A stretch of 21,494 nt of DNA, from assembly GCA_905250885.1 (NCBI GenBank), contig CAJNOQ010003083.1, forward strand, positions 1-21,494, given 5' to 3'. Position 1 is the first letter of the stretch; each line of letters opens with the position of its first letter. The position numbers and the translations under genes are program-made. The DNA comes from Didymodactylos carnosus (Eukaryota; Rotifera; Eurotatoria; Philodinida; Philodinidae). Under the pieces are notes generated by a model that was not told the DNA's origin, did not search any database, and saw only the letters and a program-made list of their open reading frames with translations. This document shows positions 1 to 10,700 of this stretch, piece by piece.

Positions 1-2430
1 TTTCCTAAACTTTCGGAAGTACCTCGGGCCAAAAACAGAAAATCTTCTGGGTTATCGAGTGTGCTGAATACGAAAAACCACTTTTCAGCAACTCTAAACC
101 AACTTTATTTTTTTTCCGGTGATATGTTTTACAGAACTATTTATAGGCTACATAACCTCTTACAAGACCTTCCTACAGTGAAGATTCTTTAACTTGCCCA
201 GAGTTCATTTGTAGTCAGTGACTTGAGATAAATAAATCGAATTATCTCTCCGAGATACCGACTGGCGTTAAACGGTCACACTCACTGCACTATATAAACT
301 TTTAGATTTAGGAATTCTACAAGTCCGGTGAAGCATGTAGTTATGTATACTTTCCATATGGGACACTTTAAAAAACAATAAGACTTCGATTTATTTATTT
401 TTTGGAATTTTATCTTCCTGACAATCTAAAATATTTCACGGCTATTTCAATTTCTCTTCATTCAATCAAATCAGCGCATAAAACTTACTAGTGTTAAACA
501 ACATTAAACACATTTTTTTTCAAATTTATCGTATTAAAATGCAATAAATAGTGAAAAAAGTTTCAAGGATCAGATAATTAAAAAACTTGTAGCGGTGAGA
601 CTGAAATATTTATTGCGAGTCCAAAGTAACAAATTTCTTTTTCCTTACTCAGCGTCCATATGAGTCACACGCTTGTTTTATCGAAGACCTAGACTTATTC
701 ATCTTTCGAACATCCAAAAATTGATATAAAGTAGCCGCTAAAACTCAAAATTTCTGTGTATCGTCAAACCTTTGAGCTCTATCCGAATTTAAATACTTAT
801 TGAACACTTATTGTTCTTTTTATTACTCTTTTTGTGTTGTCTGGCTTGAGTCATTGTTATTATAGGTCGGTGACCTTTAATGACTCTCATTTTTCGTCAA
901 TAAAACAGTCTTAGTTTTAGTCTTAAGTCGATATCTGGATGTTCGAAAAATGAATAAACTTAAGCCGAAAGCGTGTTCTCGAGATGATAAATGCGTCTTT
1001 GATACAACATATAAAATTCTATATACCTACAATATTCTGATCTTTTGAATAATCTCATTCATCATGTTTTTGTTATTTTAGCGGGTTTCAGTAAAAGTAC
1101 TTTTTTCAGCTACTTTTGAGGGTGAACAACCCATTGCTTCCTTTATCTCCAAATAATAGATTCAAGGAGCCAGGATGAATGCGAACTGACATATGGACAG
1201 TCTCTCCTTGGCGCTACTATCGGAGCCTAAAAGAAAACACTTTTTTCCTTTTCTATTCGAGCTGGGGCTTTTCAGTTACTTTCAGAGAACTATTCTATTG
1301 GCTTTACTCCTCGTCTAATCAAACTATTCATATTGCATCTGCGGAACAGCGCACTTATGCATTGTAGATTCTTTTTGCAGAGTATCTAGTTATATTAGTA
1401 AAGTTTATTCTAAAATGCCATAGCTGATTAATCCCAGCAGATCTTGCAGTCATCTGTACGATGGTTTCTTGTCGTAGTGCTATTGGGCTTTGTGCCATTG
1501 TAAGTGAACTCTCTCTCTCTTTCTTTCTGTCAGCATAGGAAATATAGGGAATAAGAAATAAAAAAAAGATGTTTTAAGTTAAGTAATCAGTAAAAAACTG
1601 TGAAGGATCCACATATTTGATATTGATGGTTTTGCTTTTCAAGAATATATAAACAATTTTATTCTCCTAAACAAAGTGCAAGTTTCCTTTGCCGAGTAAG
1701 GACCGAGTCTCGACCGAAGAAAACAATTCTGTTTTGTTTCGTGGATGTACGCATAATTCGTTTCTTAGCCACCTCACCAGCTCTAATGCCGTCTTTAGAT
1801 ATTGCGTTTTGTTATGCGCAGCTGCTATTAAAAATCCAAAAATTATATAATTATGTTGTATTTATTGCTTGAATAAAATGAGAAAAGTTACTAGTACGGA
1901 CTAAGTTATGGTATACTGATTTGAAAATTACATTTTAATTTGACTTTTTGTTCAGATCGTTCGGAGAACTAAAACATGAGTTTAAATAGTCACATTGAAT
2001 CAAATAATGATTCATCGTATACAGTGACTTTAAAATTGTAAAATATTTTGATACTCTTTCGATAAACTGAAAGCTTTGGAGAAATATCAGCAACTGAAAA
2101 AAGTAATTCGTTGTAGACTATGACAAATGGAACAAAAGAAATTAGAAAGTTTCGGTTAAAAACTTACATAGACCGTTAAACCATAATAATGATCAAATAT
2201 GATTTGTCATTTGACTATCATTGTTCTCATGAATATTTGGTTATTACTAAACATTTTATGTTTTACTAACTAAATAGATTTCTGACGTTGTTTTGTATTA
2301 ACTAAACTAATTTTATTATAGATTTGTCTAGTACTAATAAATCTTAAGTTTTAGTAAAGAACGTTGTTTGTCCTCAATAATGAAATGATAGACTATTAGT
2401 TGTCTATTATCTGCTGATAAATAATACACA
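1..2430. other. AT-rich intergenic region with no recognisable gene
   Basis: No open frame here resembles a known protein. The longest frame (1179-1367, plus, 62 codons) has no family resemblance and no splice context, so I do not call it. The stretch contains a diverged inverted repeat (668-975), listed separately, and a short CT microsatellite at about 1509-1529. The promoter and 5' UTR of the gene starting at 2431 should lie at its right end, but I cannot point to a specific element. Confidence 0.6.
668..975. repeat. Diverged inverted repeat (possible foldback relic)
   Basis: A 22-nt segment at 695-716 (core TTTCGAACATCCA) returns as its reverse complement at 936-957 with one mismatch. 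An outer pair, CACGCTT at 668-674 and AAGCGTG at 969-975, extends the same symmetry. The roughly 220-nt centre also holds weaker symmetric pieces, such as GAGTCATT facing AATGACTC. The arms are partly eroded by an indel between the two matched blocks. This fits an old foldback or miniature element, but no target-site duplication is visible and the family is unknown. Confidence 0.45.
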
Positions 2431-5141
2431 ATGATTATCAACCATCCAAATTTAGTTGAAGGCTTATCGTTATTAGCCTGGCGACTTCAACGCGATGATG
2501 AGTTAGAAAGTAAGCATTGGTTATGAAACTTGTGATTATTCTGATGTAAAATGCACAAGTTTATCAAAAGTCATTGCATTCTTCATTCAATAAGTTAAGT
2601 GAAAATTGTCGTTTTTCAATAAAAATCTAGTTTCAATTTAATGCATCGCTTTATCAATGACTTTAAGAAAGTTATTGATGCAATAATTCCCTTGCTTGCT
2701 TTACATTCTAGGTCGCAAGACAACAACAAATTTTCATTGTGAACTAGAAACAACACCAACAAGTTATGCAGCATTCGATTATTACAATCGTGAAACCGAT
2801 CATGTTGATTTATGTTGCGAAGTTAACGAGGAAGATTATGACCCATATGAAGTATTCTTACGTATTAACACTAGGCGTACAAGTGGTGGACAAAGGACAT
2901 CGCTGACTTCTCATACATCTACCGGTAGCGGAAATTTTCGAAATTATAATTATGCTGATGATGATACACCTGTGAAATACCCGTTTGCCATTGGCTATGT
3001 TGATCGTCGAACGAAAACGAATGTAGGTTTCGTTTATATTAATAAAACAAGCCTTCTTTTCGGCTCATTAGCAGGTAGAAGACAGCTATTCTTCTGAATA
3101 TGACTATACACAGTGATGGGCTTTTTTCCTTTTATTCGAAAAACTTTAAACTTCAACAAATTATAGAACAGAATGTTATACTGGCATATATTTTAGACTG
3201 CTGCAAAACAATCGTTCAAGAATCGCGGTGGACAATCGTATGATGATGATTTATCTACATTAAATGATGATTTTAAACGATCATATCCTTTCTCTAGAAA
3301 CGATAACACAATTAGACGTGCTCAGAATCAACCTTTCTCACAATCAGCACCAAGACCTTTTGTGCGTGATGCCTACCGTGGTTTTCGCGGTACAAGAGGC
3401 GGCCGTCCACCAGGTTATCGTAATGATTATCACTCAGCGTCAAAACGTGTCACATTTGCCGATTATTCTGACGACGAAGACGAGGAAGAAGAAAGTTTTG
3501 ATGTTCCATTGACGAGACGTAAACCATCAATGCGTTCATCTGCACTAACAGCTGTTCAACGTTTTCGTTCGATGAAAAATGCGTATGATGAGGATGATGA
3601 AGACATTGCACCAACCGTTCAAGAAATGGATATGTTAGATTATGATGATATTGATCGAACAACTTCACAACGAAAACCAGACAATGAAACAAAACCAACC
3701 GATGGAAATTATAAAAATAATCATTTAAAATCGTCATCATATATTGGAAATATGTTACCGAGCTTTTATGATCAATTATCTGAGTCGAAAAGGATGCTTT
3801 TACAAGATGCAACGATTGATTCGTCTTCCTCGGCATTATCTTCTGTAACCACGCTTAATTCACAAATAACTACAAAAACGAATGAAAATCTACCTCCTGA
3901 TGATTTAACGAAACTTGATGAACAAACAACGACCTCACCTGAAAAAGCAACATTGGATAGAGCAGAAAAAGAAAAAACAACGGTAGAAAACTTTACTTAA
4001 AATTTACTTTTTTCTACTTTTTGTGTATTTTTGTTGTATGTGTTGAAAGAGTTGTAGGTATGCATACCTAGAAAAAAACTAGCCAGCTTTGGGAATGATC
4101 AAAAGATGAGCTTTTGAAAAATTATGCATTTATTTTAGAATGAAGGCTTAAGTGACACTCAACGACATGAAAATGTATTCATAACCGAACAAGTTGAGGG
4201 ACCGGGTGGTGAAGAAGTAATCGAAGAAGAAACACGTGTACAATTTCGTACACGTCCAACAAAACCAACTCCTACAGTGAAGAAACAAAAGAATGATGAA
4301 AGTGAATCGAGACTTGACAATGAACCGACAACAGATCGTTATCGCAACGGAAAAAATTGGCAAAAAGATGAGGAAATTGATGAACGATACAGCAATTCTC
4401 GTGGCAGATATTATAATCCAGATAACAGACCTATTCGTGATGTACATCGACAACGCGTCAACAGATTTGATGTAGAACGAGATGAAGATGAGACCTATTC
4501 GTCACCATATCGGCGAGGTGCTGGTAGCAGTCCGATAGCAGCGCGTCAACGATATGAAGAGCCAGTCACTAATAGAAGACGACCATATCCGGATGAGGAG
4601 AATACTGATGATTATCCACCGAATAAACGTTTACGTCCGAACGATCCACATTACTATAGTCAATCTCAGCAACAAGTTAAGAATCGTTATTCAACATCAC
4701 CAACCGATAATCAACGGCAAAAATATGGACAAGCTCAAAGATTTCGTTCACAAACTGGACAACAACATGACTACGATGATAATGATGATGATGATGACAT
4801 GGGAATGCAATCTGGTAGAGTAAATCTTGGAAAAGGGTAAGTAACATCAAGGATTAAATTTTGTTTGTAAAAGTATATTTCGATCGATCTTTTGCATGAC
4901 GATGCTCATATTTTATTTCAGATCTTATGGAAGACAATCTTATCGGGAACCATCGTATGATCGTGAATACGTAAAGAGGAATGATCGTTTATTACTAGAC
5001 TTTGAAGAACAAAACGGTTTAAAAATGGGAGAAATAAGAGTCTTTACGCCAAAATTACGTTTACGTATATCAAATGTTAATGTGAATTGGATTAATATTC
5101 CTCCTGTGCCTAAATTACCAAATAAAGTTCGTTATCCATAA
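2431..5141 (+). CDS. Orphan arginine/aspartate-rich, probably disordered protein, five exons
   Basis: I do not recognise this protein. Proposed exons are 2431-2509, 2712 to about 3074, about 3197-3982, 4139-4836 and 4922-5141. The introns at 2510-2711, 3983-4138 and 4837-4921 have good GT-AG ends (GTAAGC, GTAGAA, GTAAGT donors; TTCTAG, TTTTAG, TTTCAG acceptors) and keep frame. The exon 2/3 junction is unresolved (see the findings), giving 664-713 residues. The first roughly 145 residues look folded. The middle carries an RGG-like patch (near 3383-3415), acidic runs and many S/T/D/E residues. Exon 4 is rich in R, Y, N and Q, with a basic KRLRP patch near 4625-4640 that could be a nuclear signal and an Asp run at 4777-4797. 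The last exon ends in a conserved-looking segment with PPVPKLPNKVRYP just before the stop. Composition suggests an RNA- or chromatin-associated disordered protein; this is inference only. AATAAA signals follow at 5487 and 5662. Confidence 0.72.
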
Positions 5142-5867
5142 TCTAGGGTGAACAATTTTTTACTTCTATTTGAAAATGAAACATTCGTCATCCATCGAGA
5201 TCATAGACCGTTAGAGACAATTCAATTAAATATGAATGAGAATGTCATTAAGATTAAGACATGTCTATTGTATATTTGTTTTTTTATTAATGTTAGTCTT
5301 TTATTTTCAATGTTTGAGAAAAGCGACTTTTGACTCTTTATCATACAGATTACTTTAAGCTATTTTCTTTTGTATATTTTCTACTTTAAAAGTTAGCTAT
5401 CTGTTATTCTATAGAATGTGTACGTTGTGCCTAAAATAAGCATGTTCACACTGTCGATTGTTTTTATTATGTCTTTTGCCTATGTAAATAAATTGATGGG
5501 AACTTTTTCTTTCATTTAGTCATTTTTACGGTAGATTTGATCTATTATTGAAGCTGTAGTAACTGTAAAGTTTACACAATTTGAAAAGAGCGATTTCACT
5601 TCAGCGTACGTTTGAGAGAGAATGCATGTTTGGAGTCATTCGGTAAAAGTTGAAAGTATCAAATAAAGTGTAAAACTATCGTATGATGTATGCATTTTAG
5701 CTAGAACACGAATAACTGATTTTCTTTCGAAGGGAGACACAAGTTGATCACTAGAAATCATCTAGTTTTCAAATTCTGCTTATTTTTGGACTTTTTTTGT
5801 ATTGATTGTACAATGGTTTATTTTAGATTTAACATCATTTATCTACTGTTGAAATAATCTTGCAAAG
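5142..5867. other. 3' UTR and short intergenic spacer
   Basis: This 726-nt gap separates two genes on the same strand. It contains two AATAAA polyadenylation candidates (5487-5492 and 5662-5667) for the upstream gene. A pyrimidine-rich TTTATTTTAG (5817-5826) lies 42 nt before the PSMA5 ATG and could be a 5' UTR intron or trans-splice acceptor. The open frame at 5148-5333 is low-complexity 3' UTR and is not called as a gene. Confidence 0.55.
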
Positions 5868-6720
5868 ATGTTTATGACAAGATCTGAATATGATCGTGGT
5901 GTAAATACATTTTCACCCGAAGGTCGTCTGTTTCAGGTTGAATATGCTATTGAGGCTATTAAGTTTGGTACAACGGCTATCGGTATTATGACTCAAGAAG
6001 GTAAAAAAAGAAAATCTTGTACAACTTTCATTTTTAGTTAGTATTTATTTTTTGAAGGTGTTGTATTGGCAACAGAAAAACGTATTACATCAGTTCTTGT
6101 TGAACCGCGTAGTATTGAAAAAATTGTTGAAGTTGATAGTTAGTATGTATACATTATGTATGATTTATTAAATGAATTTTTAGCCTTGATTTTATTTTAG
6201 TTGTGGTTGTGCAATGTCGGGATTAATAGCAGATGCAAAAACATTAATTGACAAAGCTCGTGTCGAAGCTCAGAATCATTGGTTTACACATAATGAACGT
6301 ATGTCAATTGAATCAATAACACAATCTGTTTCAAATATGGCATTAGCATTCAGTGATGATTCAGATGAAGTAGCTCCGATATCAAGACCATTTGGTGTTG
6401 CGTTATTATTTGCTGGTTGGGATAAGGAAAGTGGACCACATAATGGACCACATTTATTTCATTTGGATCCATCTGGTACATATACAGAGTATGATGCTAA
6501 AGCAATTGGTTCAGGTTCAGAGGGTGCCGATCAAACATTACAAGATGTTTATCACAAATCGATGAAATTACAAGAAGCATGTAAACATGTTCTAACTATA
6601 TTGAAGCAAGTTATGGAAGAGAAATTGAATGCCACCAATGTTGAAATGGCGACTGTCGATCAAAATGGTTATAGATTATTTAAAAAAGAAGAAATTGATG
6701 ATATTATTAAACAAATGTAA
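5868..6720 (+). CDS. PSMA5: Proteasome subunit alpha type-5
   Basis: This encodes the alpha-5 subunit of the 20S proteasome, a non-catalytic component of the outer alpha ring that helps gate and stabilise the core particle. Three exons (5868-6000, 6058-6142, 6201-6720) join in frame across introns of 57 and 58 nt and give 245 residues; the human protein has 241. The N-terminus carries the proteasome alpha signature ([20 protein letters not shown], residues 5-24), followed by [13 protein letters not shown] and [10 protein letters not shown]. The second junction restores [20 protein letters not shown], and the C-terminal half keeps [10 protein letters not shown] and [13 protein letters not shown]. 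The start is the first ATG, matching the family start MFxTRSEYD. Compared with the human protein there is a five-residue insertion at about residues 146-160, in a surface turn. An AATAAA lies at 7065-7070. All diagnostic regions are intact. Confidence 0.97.
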
Positions 6721-7917
6721 ACATTAATTTAGCAAATAACATCAATTATGAAGTTTTTAATCAAGATAAGTCAGTTGAACTGAAGATATATTTAACATCA
6801 AGAGATTGAGATCATTAATTGCTTTTTTTTTTCTACTGTTTTGTCTGTTTTTTATTTGTTACTTCTAAAATATATCCTGAACAAACAAAAAAATATTCCG
6901 ATGAAACATAGTTGACACATAAGTATCATAGTATACGCATATCCAGAGATAACAGATTAAGATGATTCAACACATCTAGTTTGAAGATAAATATTTGTTT
7001 CAAAACATCGGTGTTCGTTATTAGTTAAATCATCGTTTTGCCTTGTACCAATTCCGTGTACAAAAATAAAATTTGTACTTTATAGTCAATTACAGGCCAT
7101 TACATCTTTTTTTTTACTATTATCTCATTTACATATTCGAATATCAAAGCATTTAGAATATGCGGTCTTATAAACTTATGAAAATTAATGAAGGATATTC
7201 CGACAGAAAGAATGATCGCTTTATCAAACTTTATATTATTCTCAATAATTGATTTTTAGCATCGATAAAAATTGTTAATTTATAATTAATCTTGTCATTT
7301 GGTAAATATTTTCATAAGAGTAATAATTAGTCGGCGTTACAATTTCGCATTTCAAAGATATGTTTACTTTACTTTTAAAGTTTTTGGAGTTTTTACTTGT
7401 TTTAGACGTACACGACTAGTCAGAAGTACAAACGTACTTAAATAAATTTAGGTATGTAAATTTGCAGTGAAAGCTAACTTACACAAAATCTGCCGGTTAG
7501 GACGTGAGTGGATATCATTCATTCCATTTGTATGCATTTTCAAAAATTGTACATATACACTCGTTCGGTAGCAGATTGAAGAAAAATATCACGAATAAAC
7601 ACGTAAATTATGAAAATACATGATCTCGTCAAGAAATTTACATGTACAGATTTATTATTCACTCAATTAGACGCATTTCTAAAAATATTAATAGGATTAC
7701 CATTGGTATTTGATCCATTTTGGCACTTTTTGTATGTGCGAAGCTACTTACAGTCAACTCTATATTCGTAAAAATGAGTATTAGGACTATTACTGTTGCA
7801 GAGAAACATCTATTAACATGCTGACATCTTTAAATACACAGAAAATTGGAACAAATAAATATGACCTGCATTTTCAATCTTTTTTCCTGTTGAGATTTTA
7901 TTTCAATGATAAGTAAC
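6721..7917. other. PSMA5 3' UTR and AT-rich intergenic region
   Basis: The 3' UTR of PSMA5 probably runs to the AATAAA at 7065-7070. The remaining sequence up to the foldback element is AT-rich, with stops in all frames and nothing recognisable as coding, RNA or repeat. Confidence 0.5.
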
Positions 7918-8695
7918 CTACTGCGAGAAAGTCTTGGCACAAAATGTTCGTTCATTTTCAGAATACCTATTAGCAACTATTGAGAGTCAAAAGTCGTCAG
8001 TTAGAAGCAGACTTTTATGCTCGTTCCGAATATATATTCAGATTTTTTTTCCAATTTACTGTTGATTAACTGTGAGTAAATGTTTGAAAGAGCCAAAAAT
8101 GAAGTCTGTACAGAATATTTTTGGTCTATTTTTGTATTTTCATTAAAATTTGCTTAACTCAAAACATGGGACATCCTTTAATACAGCATTTTTGTAGAGC
8201 AAAGTTGGCTCTACAAAACTGCTTTCTCTACTTTTCTTTTTCTTTCTGGCAAAAATGTTTCAAATTTATTGATTCTAAAAGGCAGCTTTTGAAAAATTGA
8301 TTTTTTCACATATTGCCGTTTTTACGTAGAAAGTAGCTCTCAGAAAAAGTTCTATAACTTTTGATTCTCTCTTAAGTTGTAAGCCGCTGTAATACCTCAT
8401 TTTGTAGAAAATTAAATGCTTCAAAATAATACCGATTTCAGACTGCCTCGAAATATAACCTACACAAGCTACAGATTACACAAAAACTCCTATTTTTCTG
8501 TGTGCAGACGTCATTTTTGGCTCTTTCAAACATTTGCTCACAGTTAATCAACAGTAAACTAGAAAAAAAATCTGAATATATATTCAGAAAGAGCATAAAA
8601 GTCTGATTCTAACTGACGGCTTTTGATTCTCAACAGTTGCTAATAAGTATTCTGAAAATGAACGAACATTTTGTGGCAAGACTTTCGCGCAGTAG
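7918..8695. mobile_element. Foldback (long terminal inverted repeat) non-autonomous element
   Basis: The left arm, about 7918-8113, returns in reverse complement at about 8498-8695. The arms are about 198 nt with scattered substitutions. Both ends share CTACTGCG followed by GAAAGTCTTG-type sequence, and the inner ends share GAAAGAGCCAAAAATGA and a GTCTG block. The roughly 384-nt centre is T-rich, has no open frame of note, and contains a perfect 11-bp hairpin (8190-8200 with 8208-8218, TTTTGTAGAGC). No transposase is encoded, so it would need proteins from elsewhere. No clear target-site duplication is seen at the edges. The well-preserved symmetry suggests a young insertion or arm homogenisation, but the family is unknown. 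Confidence 0.82.
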
Positions 8696-9030
8696 ATTAA
8701 TATCAATATACAGCATATACTATTCTAGTTTTTTCAAAATAAGCTTGTCAATAGTAGTACATTAATATTTATATACATTGCATTAGGTAGTGCCATGTTC
8801 TATGGAAAAATCATAATATTATAACGTTTTAGAAACGATATATCTAATTCTTCAAGTTAAATAGACAATTCACATTTTTTCGAGAATGACTATGTGAATT
8901 TCTATTATCCATTATAATGGGAATATCAAAAGAAAAATAGTTGGTAAAGTTTAATATTAACATCTGTTTCATGACGAAATCAAATGAAATTTATGACACA
9001 TCATGCATAACAATAACAAAAAAATAACAA
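8696..9030. other. Spacer between foldback element and the HLCS-like gene
   Basis: This AT-rich sequence holds the 3' UTR of the minus-strand biotin-ligase gene. At 8966-9010 it carries the first copy of a 45-nt direct repeat whose second copy is in that gene's last intron. No other feature was seen. Confidence 0.5.
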
Positions 9031-9288
9031 CTAACACAGTTTAGGAGAAATCATCATTTTTTCTCTAATAATATTTTGTTTTACGTCGAAACTGTGAGCA
9101 TCGGCATGTAATGTTAACGTCTGTCCATCTTTTTTTTGAACACGCAAAAATCCATACTCATCAATTCCGATCACTTTTACTGATTCATTCCATTTTTCAA
9201 CAAAAACTTCTTTATTTCTAAAAATAAGATAGAGGCAAGTTATGTTTTATGACTAAATCAGATGAAATTTATGATACATCATGCATAA
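8966..9288. repeat. 45-nt direct repeat flanking the last exon of the HLCS-like gene
   Basis: The segment at 8966-9010 and the segment at 9244-9288 match at 41 of 45 positions, in the same orientation and 278 nt apart. Both contain ATGAAATTTATGA followed by ACATCATGCATAA. One copy lies just beyond the stop codon (minus-strand sense) and the other inside the last intron, so together they bracket the terminal coding exon (9031-9217). Confidence 0.85.
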
Positions 9289-10068
9289 ATCAAAAAGATT
9301 AATACATACTGATGCATCCATAAACTTTCGTAAATTCTATAAAAATGATTGATCGATTTATTAGCATTTGATTGATTATTTGTTGTTAAATCAGAGATCC
9401 ATGTGTTGACAAAATTCAATGTTCGAACGATAAATTCTTCAGTTGTAAATTCATCAAGTGTCATATTTTTAGTTTTATTTATGTTATTAATAACATCATT
9501 AACACAGATTGACGGAGATGAATTATGAATGTTAACACCACAACCTTTTTCAAAAATATTAGTGGATAAAAAACATCTGCTTATATTGAAGTTCAAGTCT
9601 ACTTACCGATGGTAATACTGGAATCATCTCCACTGATTGATGATGTTGCTAATATACCACCTAATTTACTCTCTTCACCGATGAAAATATCATTAGGCCA
9701 TTTTATTTTCAGATTCATACTCTTTAACAAAAACAACTAATTTTTAATAATGAACACTCCATTAAAGATTCATTCATTGTTACCTTATATTCCGGAGATT
9801 TTTCAATTGCTTGTACAATAGCAACGGCCGCAATTAATTGTAACAATGACAATCGTTGGCCAAGTAGTGATTGTAATGAGATATTACAGTGAATAGTAAA
9901 CATGGCACATCCATCAGGTGAAGTCCATGTATTAGAACCACGACCTAGACGAAAAGGTTTTAATCAACTAAAATACGATATAAAGTGACAAACAAAATAG
10001 CTGTTGTACCTTGACCATTAGATTGTTGACGAGAAATCACCACAGTTCCAGTTGATGGTACAATGCAT
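9031..10068 (-). CDS. HLCS: Biotin-protein ligase (holocarboxylase synthetase-like), 5' part missing
   Basis: This enzyme activates biotin with ATP and attaches it to a lysine of carboxylases. Five exons are readable in order: 10010-10068, 9784-9944, 9607-9721, 9310-9544 and 9031-9217, with introns of 65, 62, 62 and 92 nt, all GT-AG and in frame. They encode about 251 residues. Visible family marks are ISRQQSNGQGRGSNTW (biotin/ATP glycine-rich loop), SPDGCAMF, LGQRLSLLQLIAAVAIVQAI, KIKWPNDIFIG with the catalytic-type lysine, KLGGIL, GCGVNIHNSSPSICVND, and a C-terminal cap domain with VKVIGIDEYGFLRV and HSFDVKQNII. The cap ends at a normal stop (9031-9033). The exon at 10010 begins in phase 2, so an upstream exon is required. 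A 14-nt piece near 10121-10134 between plausible splice sites is one possibility. The start codon, the first part of the catalytic domain and any N-terminal extension are not recognisable. Either the gene is 5'-disrupted or its early exons are too short or divergent to see. Confidence 0.88.
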
Positions 10069-10289
10069 CTAAAAAGAAAAGGGATAAAGTGAAGAAGGAT
10101 AAAAAGGCAATGGATATACTCTATGATATTGCTCTACAAAATGAAAAAAACAAGGTGAACACTTTTATGCATTCAGGTTGTTATACAACTAGAGACCAAA
10201 GGGATTTTGAAACAAAAGGCTTCAAAAAGTAGTATGGTACAGAAAACATGTAAAGGTCGAGGCAAAACTAAGAATTTTTCATTACTCCG

Positions 10290-10700
10290 TTATGTATATT
10301 CAGTTGTAGACAAGGGAAATGTGGACTGTGACGATATCGAATGAAAAACGTTTATATGCTCATACATGAGCTGTTTGCGTACAATCATCAGTTTAACTTT
10401 AGATGATGACAAATGAAACAATATTAGAAATAAGCGGACAACTGCCAATGAAAAATATTCTTAGACGAAATAGATTACGTCGATATGAATATATTAAGAG
10501 GATAAAGAATAGTCGGGAAGAACCAGTGCTGCTACTAAAGATAATGTATTGTTTTCATAAAGACCTCAAACCACTGTCATACAGGGACGAGGAGATGATT
10601 TAGAAAAGATAGAGATTAAGAACTGACATGGAGATGTTCTGGATGAAGACTCATGATGAGTGATGATCAACAAATTCACAAAAATACGATCAGGCCATCG
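10290..10700 (+). mobile_element. Relic of the C-terminal tail of a non-LTR retrotransposon (LINE)
   Basis: In plus frames, MWTVTISNEKRLYAH (from 10319) is followed, after a shift of one frame, by MSCLRTIISLTLDDDK (from 10366). After a shift back come TNETILEISGQLPM and RRNRLRRYEYIKR (10403-10500). Known LINE polyproteins after the reverse transcriptase often show an ETWTLT / EKRL / MRCLRRI / NEE / RRLRWxGHVxRM order, then a GRP-rich stretch. Here a GRGDD piece (about 10585) and RLRTDMEM (about 10610-10635) sit where that stretch would be. Stops at 10367 and beyond and two frame changes show it is dead. The reverse transcriptase domain itself is not present. Assignment rests on motif order, so it is tentative. 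Confidence 0.45.

Noticed and set aside
1179..1367. 62-codon plus-strand open frame
   Set aside because: It has no motif, no splice context and no resemblance to a known protein. The composition fits chance in this DNA.
1461..1502. ATG-led stretch followed by a GTAAGT donor-like site, as a possible first exon
   Set aside because: It is too short and has no identifiable downstream exon in frame.
3450..3836. 128-codon minus-strand open frame
   Set aside because: It is a shadow of the D/E/S-rich coding sequence on the plus strand. Its His/Leu/Phe-rich product is what an antisense read of such codons gives.
5148..5333. 61-codon plus-strand frame right after the orphan gene's stop
   Set aside because: It lies in the likely 3' UTR before the AATAAA signals, begins without an ATG, and has no recognisable motif.
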